Of a stretch of DNA of 64,000 bases, positions 26,811 to 34,043 are shown piece after piece. The notes beneath the pieces are model-generated. The model made no database searches. It was not told where the DNA came from and was given only the letters and a program-made list of their open reading frames with translations. The translations under genes and the position numbers were made by a program. Positions within the stretch are counted from its first letter, which is position 1. Every line of letters starts with the position of its first letter. Origin of the DNA: Bacillus sp. RO2 (lineage in GTDB: Bacteria; Bacillota; Bacilli; Bacillales; Bacillaceae_I); assembly GCF_012911845.1 (NCBI RefSeq), contig NZ_JAAXCU010000046.1:1-64000 (forward strand). The letters run 5' to 3'.

Positions 26811-27020
26811 GTCCGAAGTTTTTGTGAAGTTGACCGAAGATTCCGCATTTTTGACCGAAGTTTCTCCAAAGTTGACCGAAGTTTTTGTCTTTTTGTCCGA
26901 ACCGAAAATTTAAATGTCCAAACCTCGCTTAAAAGTGACCGAAAACCGTCATTCCTTGTCCGAACCCACCACTATTTCGTCTTTGAAATGTCCGAACAGT
27001 TATTCAATTTGACCGAACCA
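26811..27020. repeat. 21-bp-periodic TTG(T/A)CCGAA array, locus B
   Basis: The heptamer gtccgaa/gaccgaa recurs at 26811, 26832, 26853, 26874, 26895, 26916, 26937, 26958, then 26990 and 27011. All spacings are 21 except one of 32 (21+11), which keeps the helical phase. Intervening bases vary freely. The array lies exactly between two converging terminators (26641-26687 and 27033-27091). Otherwise the 480-bp gap is empty. Confidence 0.92.
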
Positions 27021-27032
27021 TTTTCTCACACA

Positions 27033-27091
27033 TAAAAAAGCACCCAGGAGCACACCGACTCCAATTAATAGAGCCGCCATTCCCAGATGCT
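27033..27091 (-). terminator. Terminator of the small lipoprotein gene
   Basis: On the minus strand agcatctggga pairs with tcctgggtgct (with G-U pairs), an inner cggctc/gagtcg stem extends it, and a T6 run follows. Confidence 0.75.
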
Positions 27092-27105
27092 ATTATTCAC
27101 TCAAC

Positions 27106-27252
27106 CTATTCTTCGTTTGTTTCCCCAGTATTCGTTTCATTTTGTTCCATGTTCGTTTCGTTGTTGTTCATTTCTTCATTCTCAGCAGCGCATCCAGTGG
27201 CAAGAGCTAATAATAATACGGAAGATGATAAAGCCATTAACATTTTTTTCAT
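27106..27252 (-). CDS. Small lipoprotein, 48 residues
   Basis: A perfect aaggagg ten bases before the ATG. The peptide MKKMLMALSSSVLLLALATGC has a signal with a lipobox-like LATGC, so Cys21 is probably lipidated. The mature part is 28 residues of Glu/Asn/Thr repeats (NNNETNMEQNETNTGETNEE). Such short Asn/Glu-rich lipoproteins are common in Bacillaceae and have no assigned function. Too short for usual ORF cut-offs; own terminator. Confidence 0.82.
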   Translation of the reverse strand: MKKMLMALSSSVLLLALATGCAAENEEMNNNETNMEQNETNTGETNEE

Positions 27253-27394
27253 GATTGAACTTCCTCCTTGAGCTATGCTTGTTTTAGTGGATTACAAGCT
27301 TAATCATACAGAAAATTCAGCCGAAGAAAAGGTTTTTTACCAATAATTAACACCAATTAAACAATGTTTACGTACGCTTTACATCCCCTAAATA

Positions 27395-29326
27395 TCAGTC
27401 GTCTGACTCCTCTAAGATAACCTCATCTATATGGCGTTTCTTCATTTTATTTCGAAGCTTACGGTTTTCTTTTGATTCAAAGACGATATCCATATCATAG
27501 TCTTCCGTATATAAATCCTCTGCTTTAATGTACAGGGAAAGTCGCTTATGGTTATAAGTTTCCAGGCGTCCTTTTACCATCACTTGCACATCTCCTTTCT
27601 CATCAGCCGGTTTATAAACGATACCGAACTCGCCGATAGATGGGATCTTTACATTGTCACCTTTCTTAAAAATGATGTCCTGTTTTGTTTTTTCTTTTTC
27701 TGGATGCTTCATTTTCCTAACGTATTTTTGATTCATGGCTAGTTGCCTGTCGAGCTCATGTCTTGGCTTTTCCGATTTATCTGTGTAATCTTTTGTTTCT
27801 TTGTACGTGATTTTATGTGCCCGTTCGATCAACTTAGGATGCATGCCAAGGCGTAACGCAATAGCAAATGCTTGACTATCCCCACCTTTTCCGACAATAA
27901 GACGATAAGTCGGCTTAAGGGTCTCCACATTGAATTCCATCGAGCCATTGCAGAAGCCTTCCTGTTCATTGGCAAATTCCTTAATTTCACTATAGTGGGT
28001 GGTGGCCAACATCGTTGTTCCTTTGTTATATAGCTCTTCTAAAATAGAAGTAGCAAGTCCCATCCCTTCTGCAGGGTCTGTTCCGGAACCGAGTTCGTCA
28101 AGCAGGACCAATGTCTGAGGTGTGGACTCAGCTAAAATTCCAATAATGTTTTTCACTCTGGATGAGAAAGTACTTAAAGACTGTTCAATACTTTGTCCGT
28201 CTCCTATATCAACCAAAACCTGATGGAAGATTGCTATTTCGCTGCCTTTTTCAGCAGGAATGTGCATGCCACATTGGGCCATCAGCGTTAGAAGTCCAAC
28301 CGTTTTAATCGTGACTGTTTTTCCTCCGGTATTAGGACCTGTAATGACAAGCGCATCGTAATCTTCACCGATAACCAAATTTAAAGGCACTGCATTTTTT
28401 CCAAGTAACGGATGTCTAGCACCTTCCAATCGGATTACATGGTGTTCATTTATCTGCGGTGCCGTTCCATCAAGCAATAAGCTGTGCTTTGCCTTTGCAA
28501 AAATCACATCATAGCTGACCATCAAATCCATCGCCAATTTGATTTCTTTTTCGTGCTCCTGGACTAAGCCAGTAAGCGCAAATAGTATTTGCTCCTCCTC
28601 TGCCTCTTCTTGAAACTTCAGCATACTTATGGAGTCCTGAATGATGCTAATTTCTTCTGGCTCCATGTACACGGTGGATCCGGAAGCAGAAACATCCAGA
28701 ACCGAACCCTTAATATTATTTTTGTATTCTTTTTTGACCGGAATGACATACCTACCGTTTCTGGTACTAACAAGGCTTTCCTGAAGATACTTACTGTACT
28801 TTGTCGACTTCACTAGCTGCTCGATACGATTCTTGATGCGCTCCTCCAAGGTAGATATCTGCTTTCTTACTTTTAGCAGTTCCTTGCTTGCGTAATCGTC
28901 TACCCTTCCATTTCGTATGCAACGGATTATTTCTTCCATAACATGAGAAAGCTCCGAAACAGAGTAAATATAGCTGGTGATGACAGGTGCTACGTACTCC
29001 TTATCCTTCATAAAACGTTTGAGCTTTTCAATGGTATCTAGGAAATCATGTAGTCCCATCAGCTGGTCTGGTCTGAACGTAATCCCCTTGTGAAGATTTT
29101 TAAGGATATACTCAATGCCTTGCAGACCGTGAATTGGTACGCTTGAACTAATGGCAAGTATCTTTATTCCTTCTGTCACTTCGTTTAGCCATGCTTCAAT
29201 CTGTCTTTTATTAATGGATAGTTCTAATGCCAAGACAGCGTTTTTTCCTGGCTCTGATATTGCAAAAGATGCCACGTCTTTCTTTAAATCTGTAAATTGT
29301 AAAGCCTGAATTGTTTCGTTGTTCAC
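27395..29326 (-). CDS. MutS2-like ATPase lacking the Smr nuclease domain
   Basis: 643 residues, GTG start with aggagg eight bases upstream. Residues 1-290: core/lever region with YVIPVKKEYKNNIKGSVLDVSASGST. ATPase: Walker A GPNTGGKT (330-337), Q-loop/helices, Walker B LVLLDELGSGTDPAEG (406-421), TTHYSEIKEF. A short basic linker and a KOW-like domain (551-600) follow. B. subtilis MutS2 is about 785 residues and ends in an Smr endonuclease; here the protein stops after the KOW region at RHIDEVILEESDD. MutS2 of B. subtilis binds collided ribosomes, so a role in ribosome splitting without mRNA cleavage is inferred. The leader (29395-29735) looks like a ribosome-sensing attenuator. Confidence 0.9.
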   Translation of the reverse strand: MNNETIQALQFTDLKKDVASFAISEPGKNAVLALELSINKRQIEAWLNEVTEGIKILAISSSVPIHGLQGIEYILKNLHKGITFRPDQLMGLHDFLDTIEKLKRFMKDKEYVAPVITSYIYSVSELSHVMEEIIRCIRNGRVDDYASKELLKVRKQISTLEERIKNRIEQLVKSTKYSKYLQESLVSTRNGRYVIPVKKEYKNNIKGSVLDVSASGSTVYMEPEEISIIQDSISMLKFQEEAEEEQILFALTGLVQEHEKEIKLAMDLMVSYDVIFAKAKHSLLLDGTAPQINEHHVIRLEGARHPLLGKNAVPLNLVIGEDYDALVITGPNTGGKTVTIKTVGLLTLMAQCGMHIPAEKGSEIAIFHQVLVDIGDGQSIEQSLSTFSSRVKNIIGILAESTPQTLVLLDELGSGTDPAEGMGLATSILEELYNKGTTMLATTHYSEIKEFANEQEGFCNGSMEFNVETLKPTYRLIVGKGGDSQAFAIALRLGMHPKLIERAHKITYKETKDYTDKSEKPRHELDRQLAMNQKYVRKMKHPEKEKTKQDIIFKKGDNVKIPSIGEFGIVYKPADEKGDVQVMVKGRLETYNHKRLSLYIKAEDLYTEDYDMDIVFESKENRKLRNKMKKRHIDEVILEESDD

Positions 29327-29357
29327 TGTATTTTCCTCCTAGTAATTAGTAAGCAGT

Positions 29358-29519
29358 TTATTGGATGCAGTCACTAAAACCGTGCAAGGAAATGTTAAGA
29401 GCAGGGCGAGAAAAATCTAAGCATATAAAAAAACACAAAGAACAACACTCGTCCTTTGCGTTTTGAATGGTAGTTTTAAAATTTAAATGCACAATAGGTA
29501 GAAAAATACCTATACTCAT
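29358..29519 (-). CDS. Possible second leader peptide (53 codons) overlapping terminator 2
   Basis: ATG at 29519 opens MSIGIFLPIVHLNFKTT and runs on through the terminator-2 hairpin (KDECC, LCFF). The hydrophobic IFLPIVH stretch recalls drug-stalling leader peptides such as ErmCL (GIFSIFVI). A leader ORF that runs through its own terminator is the arrangement of the B. subtilis bmrB attenuator. Against it: no convincing Shine-Dalgarno upstream. The hairpin ataggta/tacctat near its start may control access. Confidence 0.45.
   Translation of the reverse strand: MSIGIFLPIVHLNFKTTIQNAKDECCSLCFFICLDFSRPALNISLHGFSDCIQ
29427..29462 (-). terminator. Attenuator terminator 2
   Basis: On the minus strand aacgcaaaggac pairs over 12 bp (two G-U) with gttctttgtgtt, loop gagtgtt, then a T7 run. 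It stands about 100 bp before the MutS2-like start, so transcription must pass it to reach the gene. Confidence 0.9.
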
Positions 29520-29579
29520 GCTGTAACTATCATTTTATGGAGCAGGCGCAAACCCGTGTTCTTAACATTCCGCTATGAG

Positions 29580-29649
29580 AAAAAAAGCATAATCAAACAG
29601 AGCTCGACATTATCGAACTTTTTCCTCATATCGCACGTATTTGATTACG
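29580..29649 (-). terminator. Attenuator terminator 1, with competing antiterminator
   Basis: Minus strand: cgtaatcaaa (29649-29640) pairs with tttgattatg (29597-29588), then c and T7. A competing helix pairs tatgaggaaaaag (29630-29618) with ctttttttctcata (29587-29574), sequestering the T-run. The two cannot coexist. The terminator's 5' arm starts three bases after the leader-peptide stop, within the footprint of a ribosome paused there. Confidence 0.78.
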
Positions 29650-29650
29650 T

Positions 29651-29674
29651 TTAGTTAAGAACTACCTTTTCCAT
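29651..29674 (-). CDS. Seven-codon leader peptide MEKVVLN
   Basis: agaaggag stands eight bases before the ATG, as good a site as any in the window. The frame is Met-Glu-Lys-Val-Val-Leu-Asn-stop. The codons for Val-Leu-Asn (gttcttaac, 29662-29654) are complementary to gttaagaac (29566-29558), so translation of the leader changes RNA pairing. It opens a transcript starting at a good promoter. Inferred role: ribosome stalling sensor. Confidence 0.72.
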   Translation of the reverse strand: MEKVVLN

Positions 29675-29706
29675 AAAACAAACTCCTTCTGTTTGAAGAT
29701 ACTTAC

Positions 29707-29735
29707 ATTATAATGGATGCCGTTTTGAAAGTCAC
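29707..29735 (-). promoter_or_regulatory. Sigma-A promoter of the MutS2-like leader
   Basis: Minus strand gtgact (29735-29730), 17-bp spacer, tataat (29712-29707). Start near 29700 would give a leader of about 375 nt before the MutS2-like gene. Confidence 0.78.
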
Positions 29736-29737
29736 GC

Positions 29738-30409
29738 CTAATTTTGTATGTTATTCCGTTTATTAATGATCAATTTCTTAGTTTTCTCATTAACATAGGC
29801 GTAGAGGATATCTTTCACGTCGATTTGTCGGATTGTTAAATGGTCTAGCAGCCACTCTTTGGATCTATTCAGCAACTTTAGATTCTTATATTGAATTTTC
29901 CCATCAATGATAACTGAAATTGGCAATCCCTCATCATCAATAGATATTTCAAGATGTTGCACCGTCACAGGGGTGTTTTCCGGCTTTGGAATGATGCTTA
30001 TCTCCCCAATCGGTTCTAAAATGGCATAGTCAATGTCAGAGATTTTCGGGTACCCTTTACTTCTTAGGATGGAAAGAAGCTGTGCGATGGATACCATGGT
30101 TTTTTCCATATTATCCTCTACTATTTGTCCGTGCTTAATGAGGATGGTCGGTTCTCCCAGAAAGAAACGATTGCCCCATTGCCAAAGGGTTAGTTTCGAA
30201 AATATTATGTGTATGATAACAAGCACAGCAAGAGCACCGAGCGTAGGTAGGTATTCTGTACTGATTAGCGGTTCTGATGCCACAGTTCCAACAATAATAA
30301 TGGCTACTAGGTCATATGGGGTCATCTGTACGATAGTGGATTTCCCCATTAATCTCATAATGGCTATCGTAATTATGTATATCGTCAATATTTTTAATAG
30401 CAGAATCAT
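29738..30409 (-). CDS. DUF421 (YetF-like) membrane protein
   Basis: 223 residues: three membrane helices in the first 75 residues (MILLLKILTIYIITIAIMRLMGK..., PYDLVAIIIVGTVAS), then a cytoplasmic DUF421 domain with WGNRFFLGEPTILIKHGQI and SDIDYAILEPIGEISIIPK. Similar to B. subtilis YetF/YdfR-type proteins, some of which are spore membrane components. Function unknown. Its stop lies just before the MutS2-like promoter. Confidence 0.9.
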   Translation of the reverse strand: MILLLKILTIYIITIAIMRLMGKSTIVQMTPYDLVAIIIVGTVASEPLISTEYLPTLGALAVLVIIHIIFSKLTLWQWGNRFFLGEPTILIKHGQIVEDNMEKTMVSIAQLLSILRSKGYPKISDIDYAILEPIGEISIIPKPENTPVTVQHLEISIDDEGLPISVIIDGKIQYKNLKLLNRSKEWLLDHLTIRQIDVKDILYAYVNEKTKKLIINKRNNIQN

Positions 30410-30472
30410 GGTTAACTCCTCATATCTCTTTTCGAAATATGATGTCCATATTTATGGATAATATCCTGTGAT

Positions 30473-30937
30473 TCAGTTGCTTGCAATTAGATGCTCGGTG
30501 GTTTCAGGTATATCCTTTACCGATTTCTTCAAAAATTCGGGGTATAAAACTACATCTTCTAGCTCAGAAATGGGTACCCACTCGTAAACCAACCTTTCTC
30601 CTTCCATCCCATGAAATGGTCCTTTACTAAGTTCTTGTTTATCCTCAGTTGAAACAAGATAATAAAAGCCTATTTCGTGCACTTTCTTTTCACGGTATTC
30701 AAAGAAGTTTTCAACGATCCAAACTAACCTTTCAATTTTTACAGATAAATCCAGTTCTTCTTTAAATTCCCGTTGCAGGCTGAGTGGAGATGCTTCATTC
30801 ATCTCTACTCTTCCACCTGGAAGGGACCAGATTTTGTCTCCGCTTGCTCTGTGAAGGAGGATACGGCCGTCCTGTATCCAGATACCTGCCACTCTGTAAT
30901 TAAAAACCGCTTTTTCTGTATGGAAAACGACATCCAT
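30473..30937 (-). CDS. NUDIX hydrolase
   Basis: I start at ATG 30937 (MDVVFHTEK) with aaaggagg eight bases upstream. 154 residues with a Nudix box: GGRVEMNEASPLSL then QREFKEELDL; the box ends EELDL rather than EETGL, as in many subfamilies. Ligand unknown. The start follows the stop of the membrane-protein gene by one base, so the two genes are coupled. Confidence 0.88.
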   Translation of the reverse strand: MDVVFHTEKAVFNYRVAGIWIQDGRILLHRASGDKIWSLPGGRVEMNEASPLSLQREFKEELDLSVKIERLVWIVENFFEYREKKVHEIGFYYLVSTEDKQELSKGPFHGMEGERLVYEWVPISELEDVVLYPEFLKKSVKDIPETTEHLIASN

Positions 30938-30938
30938 T

Positions 30939-31388
30939 CTATTCGCCTCCTTTGAAATCATTTATTATGGTTGAGATTTGTACCGTTAGAGATATTTGAC
31001 TACTAATCATCCAAATTAGAAAAGCGATTAAGAAAATAGAATAGAAAGTTACATACCTTTTCCAACTACTTTCAGGTCTTAATGGCTTGTAAGAATTTTT
31101 GAATATCAAAATAATAAACATGAAAAAGAACGTAAAAGTTACATTCCAATAAGTATCTGCTTCTGATATCAGCTCGATTGCTTGTATTGCTTCATTGGTA
31201 GGAGTTTGTATCACTTGATTTTTTATTAAATATCCTTTTTCAATAGTTAGAACATCATTTTCATGAAACTGATACGAGTATCCTGTTAAATTGAAGTTGT
31301 TCATATTCGTAAATATCAAGAGGCTAAGAGAAATTATTATATAAACAATAAAAAGATGTATGTTTTTAATTTTTGAAATGAGATCCAC
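30939..31388 (-). CDS. Hypothetical membrane protein
   Basis: 149 residues with three predicted helices (HLFIVYIIISLSLLIFTNMN; VTFTFFFMFIILIF; YVTFYSIFLIAFLIWMI) and an extracytoplasmic part after the first. Overlaps the upstream GNAT gene by 23 bp and abuts the downstream NUDIX gene: part of a run of overlapping genes (AadA-like, GNAT, this, NUDIX). No family recognised. Confidence 0.68.
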   Translation of the reverse strand: MDLISKIKNIHLFIVYIIISLSLLIFTNMNNFNLTGYSYQFHENDVLTIEKGYLIKNQVIQTPTNEAIQAIELISEADTYWNVTFTFFFMFIILIFKNSYKPLRPESSWKRYVTFYSIFLIAFLIWMISSQISLTVQISTIINDFKGGE

Positions 31389-31866
31389 TCCAAACTTCTA
31401 ATGACTTAATGAATACCACCCGATCCTGACCGATCCCGTCGTAGTCCTTATGAATGGGAATGCCTTCTATCACCATGTCCCCATCCCTCATTGAAAATCC
31501 CATTTTTGTATGAAAGTTAATGGATATGTTATTGACAGGTGATGTTACACAACGCACTTCTTTACACCCTTTTTCCTTAACTGACTGAAAAAAATGTTCA
31601 TAAAGTGTTCTTCCGATATTTTTCTTACGCGACTTGGGGTTTACCCCCACAAAATGTATGTATGCTTGTTCTGGATTTGAAGGAGAAACGAAGCCTATCA
31701 CAAACCCAATTATCTCTTCGTTGTCTTCTAATAGAAAACTCGTGTTTTTAAAATGATGAATGAATAATCGTGGCAGCATGTCGACCATGTCCCTGCCGCC
31801 CCACCATGTGTTAAGGTTCTTGGATATACGGAGAAAGTCTTCGTCTTTTATGTTTCTTATTTTCAT
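31366..31866 (-). CDS. GNAT family N-acetyltransferase
   Basis: 166 residues with GNAT motifs: IIGFVIGFVSPSNPEQAYIHFVGV in pieces (FVIGFVSPS, AYIHFVGVNP), acetyl-CoA loop KSRKKNIGRTLYEHF and NNISINFHTKMGF. Substrate unknown. Starts four bases inside the end of the AadA-like gene, so the two are coupled; both are families with aminoglycoside-modifying members, though no such activity can be claimed. Confidence 0.9.
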   Translation of the reverse strand: MKIRNIKDEDFLRISKNLNTWWGGRDMVDMLPRLFIHHFKNTSFLLEDNEEIIGFVIGFVSPSNPEQAYIHFVGVNPKSRKKNIGRTLYEHFFQSVKEKGCKEVRCVTSPVNNISINFHTKMGFSMRDGDMVIEGIPIHKDYDGIGQDRVVFIKSLEVWSGSHFKN

Positions 31867-32651
31867 ATGATTGACCCTTCCTCACATTTTTCTATCTCAC
31901 CTTGAATGTAATCTCTTATTCTCGTTAACTCTTCTCTCTGAAATTCTTTTACCCTAAGGCCTTGATAGCTCTCAGACACTTTTTGGATTGTCTCTTTATA
32001 TTCAAGTGGAAACGAAGTCAGCCCATGTCCCCCTGCTTCTAGCTTAGAAGAAATCACTCCATCTTTTACGTACCAATAAACTCTTATCAAGTTCAGCACA
32101 CAATATACGGGGTCCGATTCTACGTTTTTTAAACAATCATGGTAATCTGCAAGGATTGAAGATAAATAGTGAGGTTCGGGAATAACGGGAAAAACGTCTT
32201 TTATCGGAGGACCTTCCCAGCATATGCCGCTATGATTTAGTATAGTGATGTGAGCTGCCAGATCAGGGTCCACTTTATGATCATTGTTTATTGCTCCGTA
32301 TGTACCCGCTGATAGTTCCCGCTCAAAGCTTTGTCTCCACCCTTCACTATAGTGAAATTCATAGGGACATGGATGAGTCCAATTATTAAGTTGGTTTTGT
32401 GTTAAAAAGCTGATTTCAATCGGGTATGGGTCGTTTGAATTGGCAAGCAGGAATTTTGCTAATTGGCATTGCGTAGCGATGTCCAACGAATTTTTCAAGA
32501 CTACCAATAAGTCTACATCACTGCGATTAGGGTTGAAGCCACCAATTGCCAGAGATCCATGGATATAAATTCCTAGGAAATTATCTTCTGTGATGGCTCT
32601 GATAGTATCTGTTAAATTGTTAAAGTAGTTTTCCATATTCGTATTATTCAA
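31863..32651 (-). CDS. AadA-like nucleotidyltransferase (DUF4111 type)
   Basis: 262 residues. N-terminal nucleotidyltransferase motif IHGSLAIGGFNPNRSDVDLLVVL in pieces: GSLAIGG and SDVDLLV give the GS and DxD metal sites. C-terminal helical domain with CVLNLIRVYWYVKDGVISSK, the DUF4111-type aminoglycoside adenylyltransferase layout (AadA/ANT(9)). Many chromosomal Bacillus members have no proven substrate. Its start overlaps the signal-peptidase stop by 8 bp. Confidence 0.88.
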   Translation of the reverse strand: MNNTNMENYFNNLTDTIRAITEDNFLGIYIHGSLAIGGFNPNRSDVDLLVVLKNSLDIATQCQLAKFLLANSNDPYPIEISFLTQNQLNNWTHPCPYEFHYSEGWRQSFERELSAGTYGAINNDHKVDPDLAAHITILNHSGICWEGPPIKDVFPVIPEPHYLSSILADYHDCLKNVESDPVYCVLNLIRVYWYVKDGVISSKLEAGGHGLTSFPLEYKETIQKVSESYQGLRVKEFQREELTRIRDYIQGEIEKCEEGSII

Positions 32652-33264
32652 CTGTATCCACCCGATTGAATGGGTAATATCTCAGCACGACTTTTCCCAT
32701 CACGTTTTCTTTTGGAATAGAGCCTATTTCACGACTGTCCCTGCTGTCATTACGGTTATCCCCCATCACAAAAACATGACCTTCCGGAACTGTCAATTCC
32801 TCAAATGGGTATAGCATTTCTTCTTGTATGTACTCTTCTTCTAGTGCTTCCCCGTTCCGATACACAGTTCCTCCGCGATATTCCAACTTATCTCCCTCTA
32901 CACCAATCACTCTTTTAATCCAGTAGTTTTTTCCTTGTGTTTCATTTAACAAAGCGTTGACTAATGGACTTTCCTTAAAATTATCCGTCAAGCTTCTTTC
33001 TCGCTCCACCCGACTGTCGATGACAACAATATCATTGTACTTTGGATCTATCCCAACCATGTACCCGCTTTTAAAGATTAATACTTTATCACCATCATCC
33101 TTGTTGCTCCAGATATCCTCCCCTTCTAACGTAGGCTCCATGGAACTCCCTTTAACGGTGAACGGCTGAACAACCAATGCGCTGACAAGAAACGCGAAAA
33201 CGAGGCCGATTACGCAAGCTTTCCCCCAACTGAATAATTCTTTTTTAATTTTTTCTGTTTTCAT
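32644..33264 (-). CDS. Type I signal peptidase
   Basis: Start at ATG 33264 (MKTEKIKKEL), which has aagggtg upstream. 206 residues: one N-terminal membrane helix (VIGLVFAFLVSALVVQPF), catalytic Ser in VKGSSMEPTLEGED, catalytic Lys region YWIKRVIGVEGDK, and box E GDNRNDSRDSREIG. These are the Ser-Lys dyad motifs of SipS/SipT-type enzymes that remove signal peptides outside the membrane. An accessory copy is common in Bacilli. Possibly co-transcribed with the AadA-like gene. Confidence 0.93.
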   Translation of the reverse strand: MKTEKIKKELFSWGKACVIGLVFAFLVSALVVQPFTVKGSSMEPTLEGEDIWSNKDDGDKVLIFKSGYMVGIDPKYNDIVVIDSRVERERSLTDNFKESPLVNALLNETQGKNYWIKRVIGVEGDKLEYRGGTVYRNGEALEEEYIQEEMLYPFEELTVPEGHVFVMGDNRNDSRDSREIGSIPKENVMGKVVLRYYPFNRVDTVE

Positions 33265-33360
33265 ATGTATCACCCTTATTCTTTCGACGATTTGAAAAAA
33301 TTTTTAATTCGTTACTTGTCCTATTAATACGAAGTTGTAGGGTAAAAGTTCCAATGTTTA

Positions 33361-34029
33361 TTAATTACTTTCAACTTTTTCATGGAGGATATTTTTCAAC
33401 TCTTCAAAACTACTGATTACCAAATCCGCATGGGCAAGTTCTTCTTCTTGTGCAAAATCAAACCTGCATCCGATTGCCGTCAACCCATTTCCCTTTGCCG
33501 CATTTATATCCGATAGGCGGTCCCCAGCAACCGCACCATGTTGAATGGAGTACTTCTTCACTATCTCCCCTACAAGCTTTGTTTTGTCCAAAGACTCAAT
33601 TTTGTCGATACTAAAAACCTCTGTTATCCACTTCGTCAAATTATACTGTTCCACTATTGCACGAAGATAAGGGGTTTGCCCATTGCTTGCTATGTAAAGA
33701 TCAACATTCCGCTTTTTCAAATACTCTAGTGCTTCCTGGACTTTTGGATACAGAGCCCCATTGCCATTCTTAATGTGGTTTATTAGCTTTTCATGGAAAA
33801 TTTGGTTTGCCGCGTTCCTTACTTCAAGTGAATAGGAAGGTAAAAGATTTTCCCATACTACTGGCAGTGGTACTCCCATAATTCTTCTATATGTATCAAT
33901 GGGAGTAGGTTTTTCTTTCTCCCAAATATTCATTTCTACTAACAGCTTGAATGTATCATCTAAAGCCAACTCTAGTATTCTATCTGTTTGAAAAAGTGTT
34001 CCGTCCATATCAAAGATGATTGCTTGCAT
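33361..34029 (-). CDS. HAD superfamily hydrolase (phosphatase)
   Basis: 222 residues with HAD motifs I IIFDMDGTLFQTD, II YIASNG, III Lys in DKTKLVGEI and IV VAGDRLSDINAAKG. A helical C1-type cap lies between motifs I and II, as in PGP/beta-phosphoglucomutase relatives. Substrate unknown. 14 bp behind the cupin gene; likely one transcript. Confidence 0.93.
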   Translation of the reverse strand: MQAIIFDMDGTLFQTDRILELALDDTFKLLVEMNIWEKEKPTPIDTYRRIMGVPLPVVWENLLPSYSLEVRNAANQIFHEKLINHIKNGNGALYPKVQEALEYLKKRNVDLYIASNGQTPYLRAIVEQYNLTKWITEVFSIDKIESLDKTKLVGEIVKKYSIQHGAVAGDRLSDINAAKGNGLTAIGCRFDFAQEEELAHADLVISSFEELKNILHEKVESN

Positions 34030-34043
34030 TGTTATGCACTCCT

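Noticed and set aside
26802-27035. 77-codon plus-strand ORF with a seven-residue repeat (DRSF-type)
   Set aside because: It is the translation of the 21-bp array (21 = 7 codons). No ribosome-binding site before the ATG, and the 11-bp half unit at 26979 breaks the repeat's frame, so the period is a DNA feature and not a protein one.
27000-27080. 26-residue hydrophobic ORF (MAALLIGVGVLLGAFL) on the minus strand
   Set aside because: It coincides with the lipoprotein terminator hairpin and lacks a spaced Shine-Dalgarno; hydrophobicity comes from the hairpin sequence. A toxin-like peptide cannot be fully excluded.
29558-29662. Short mobile element (MITE) bounded by gttcttaac/gttaagaac
   Set aside because: No target-site duplication flanks the arms, and the arms fit better as part of the attenuator, one being within the leader-peptide codons.
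29326-29738. Simple read-through of the DUF421 gene into the MutS2-like gene
   Set aside because: A separate promoter and two terminators lie between them, so they are not one plain operon.
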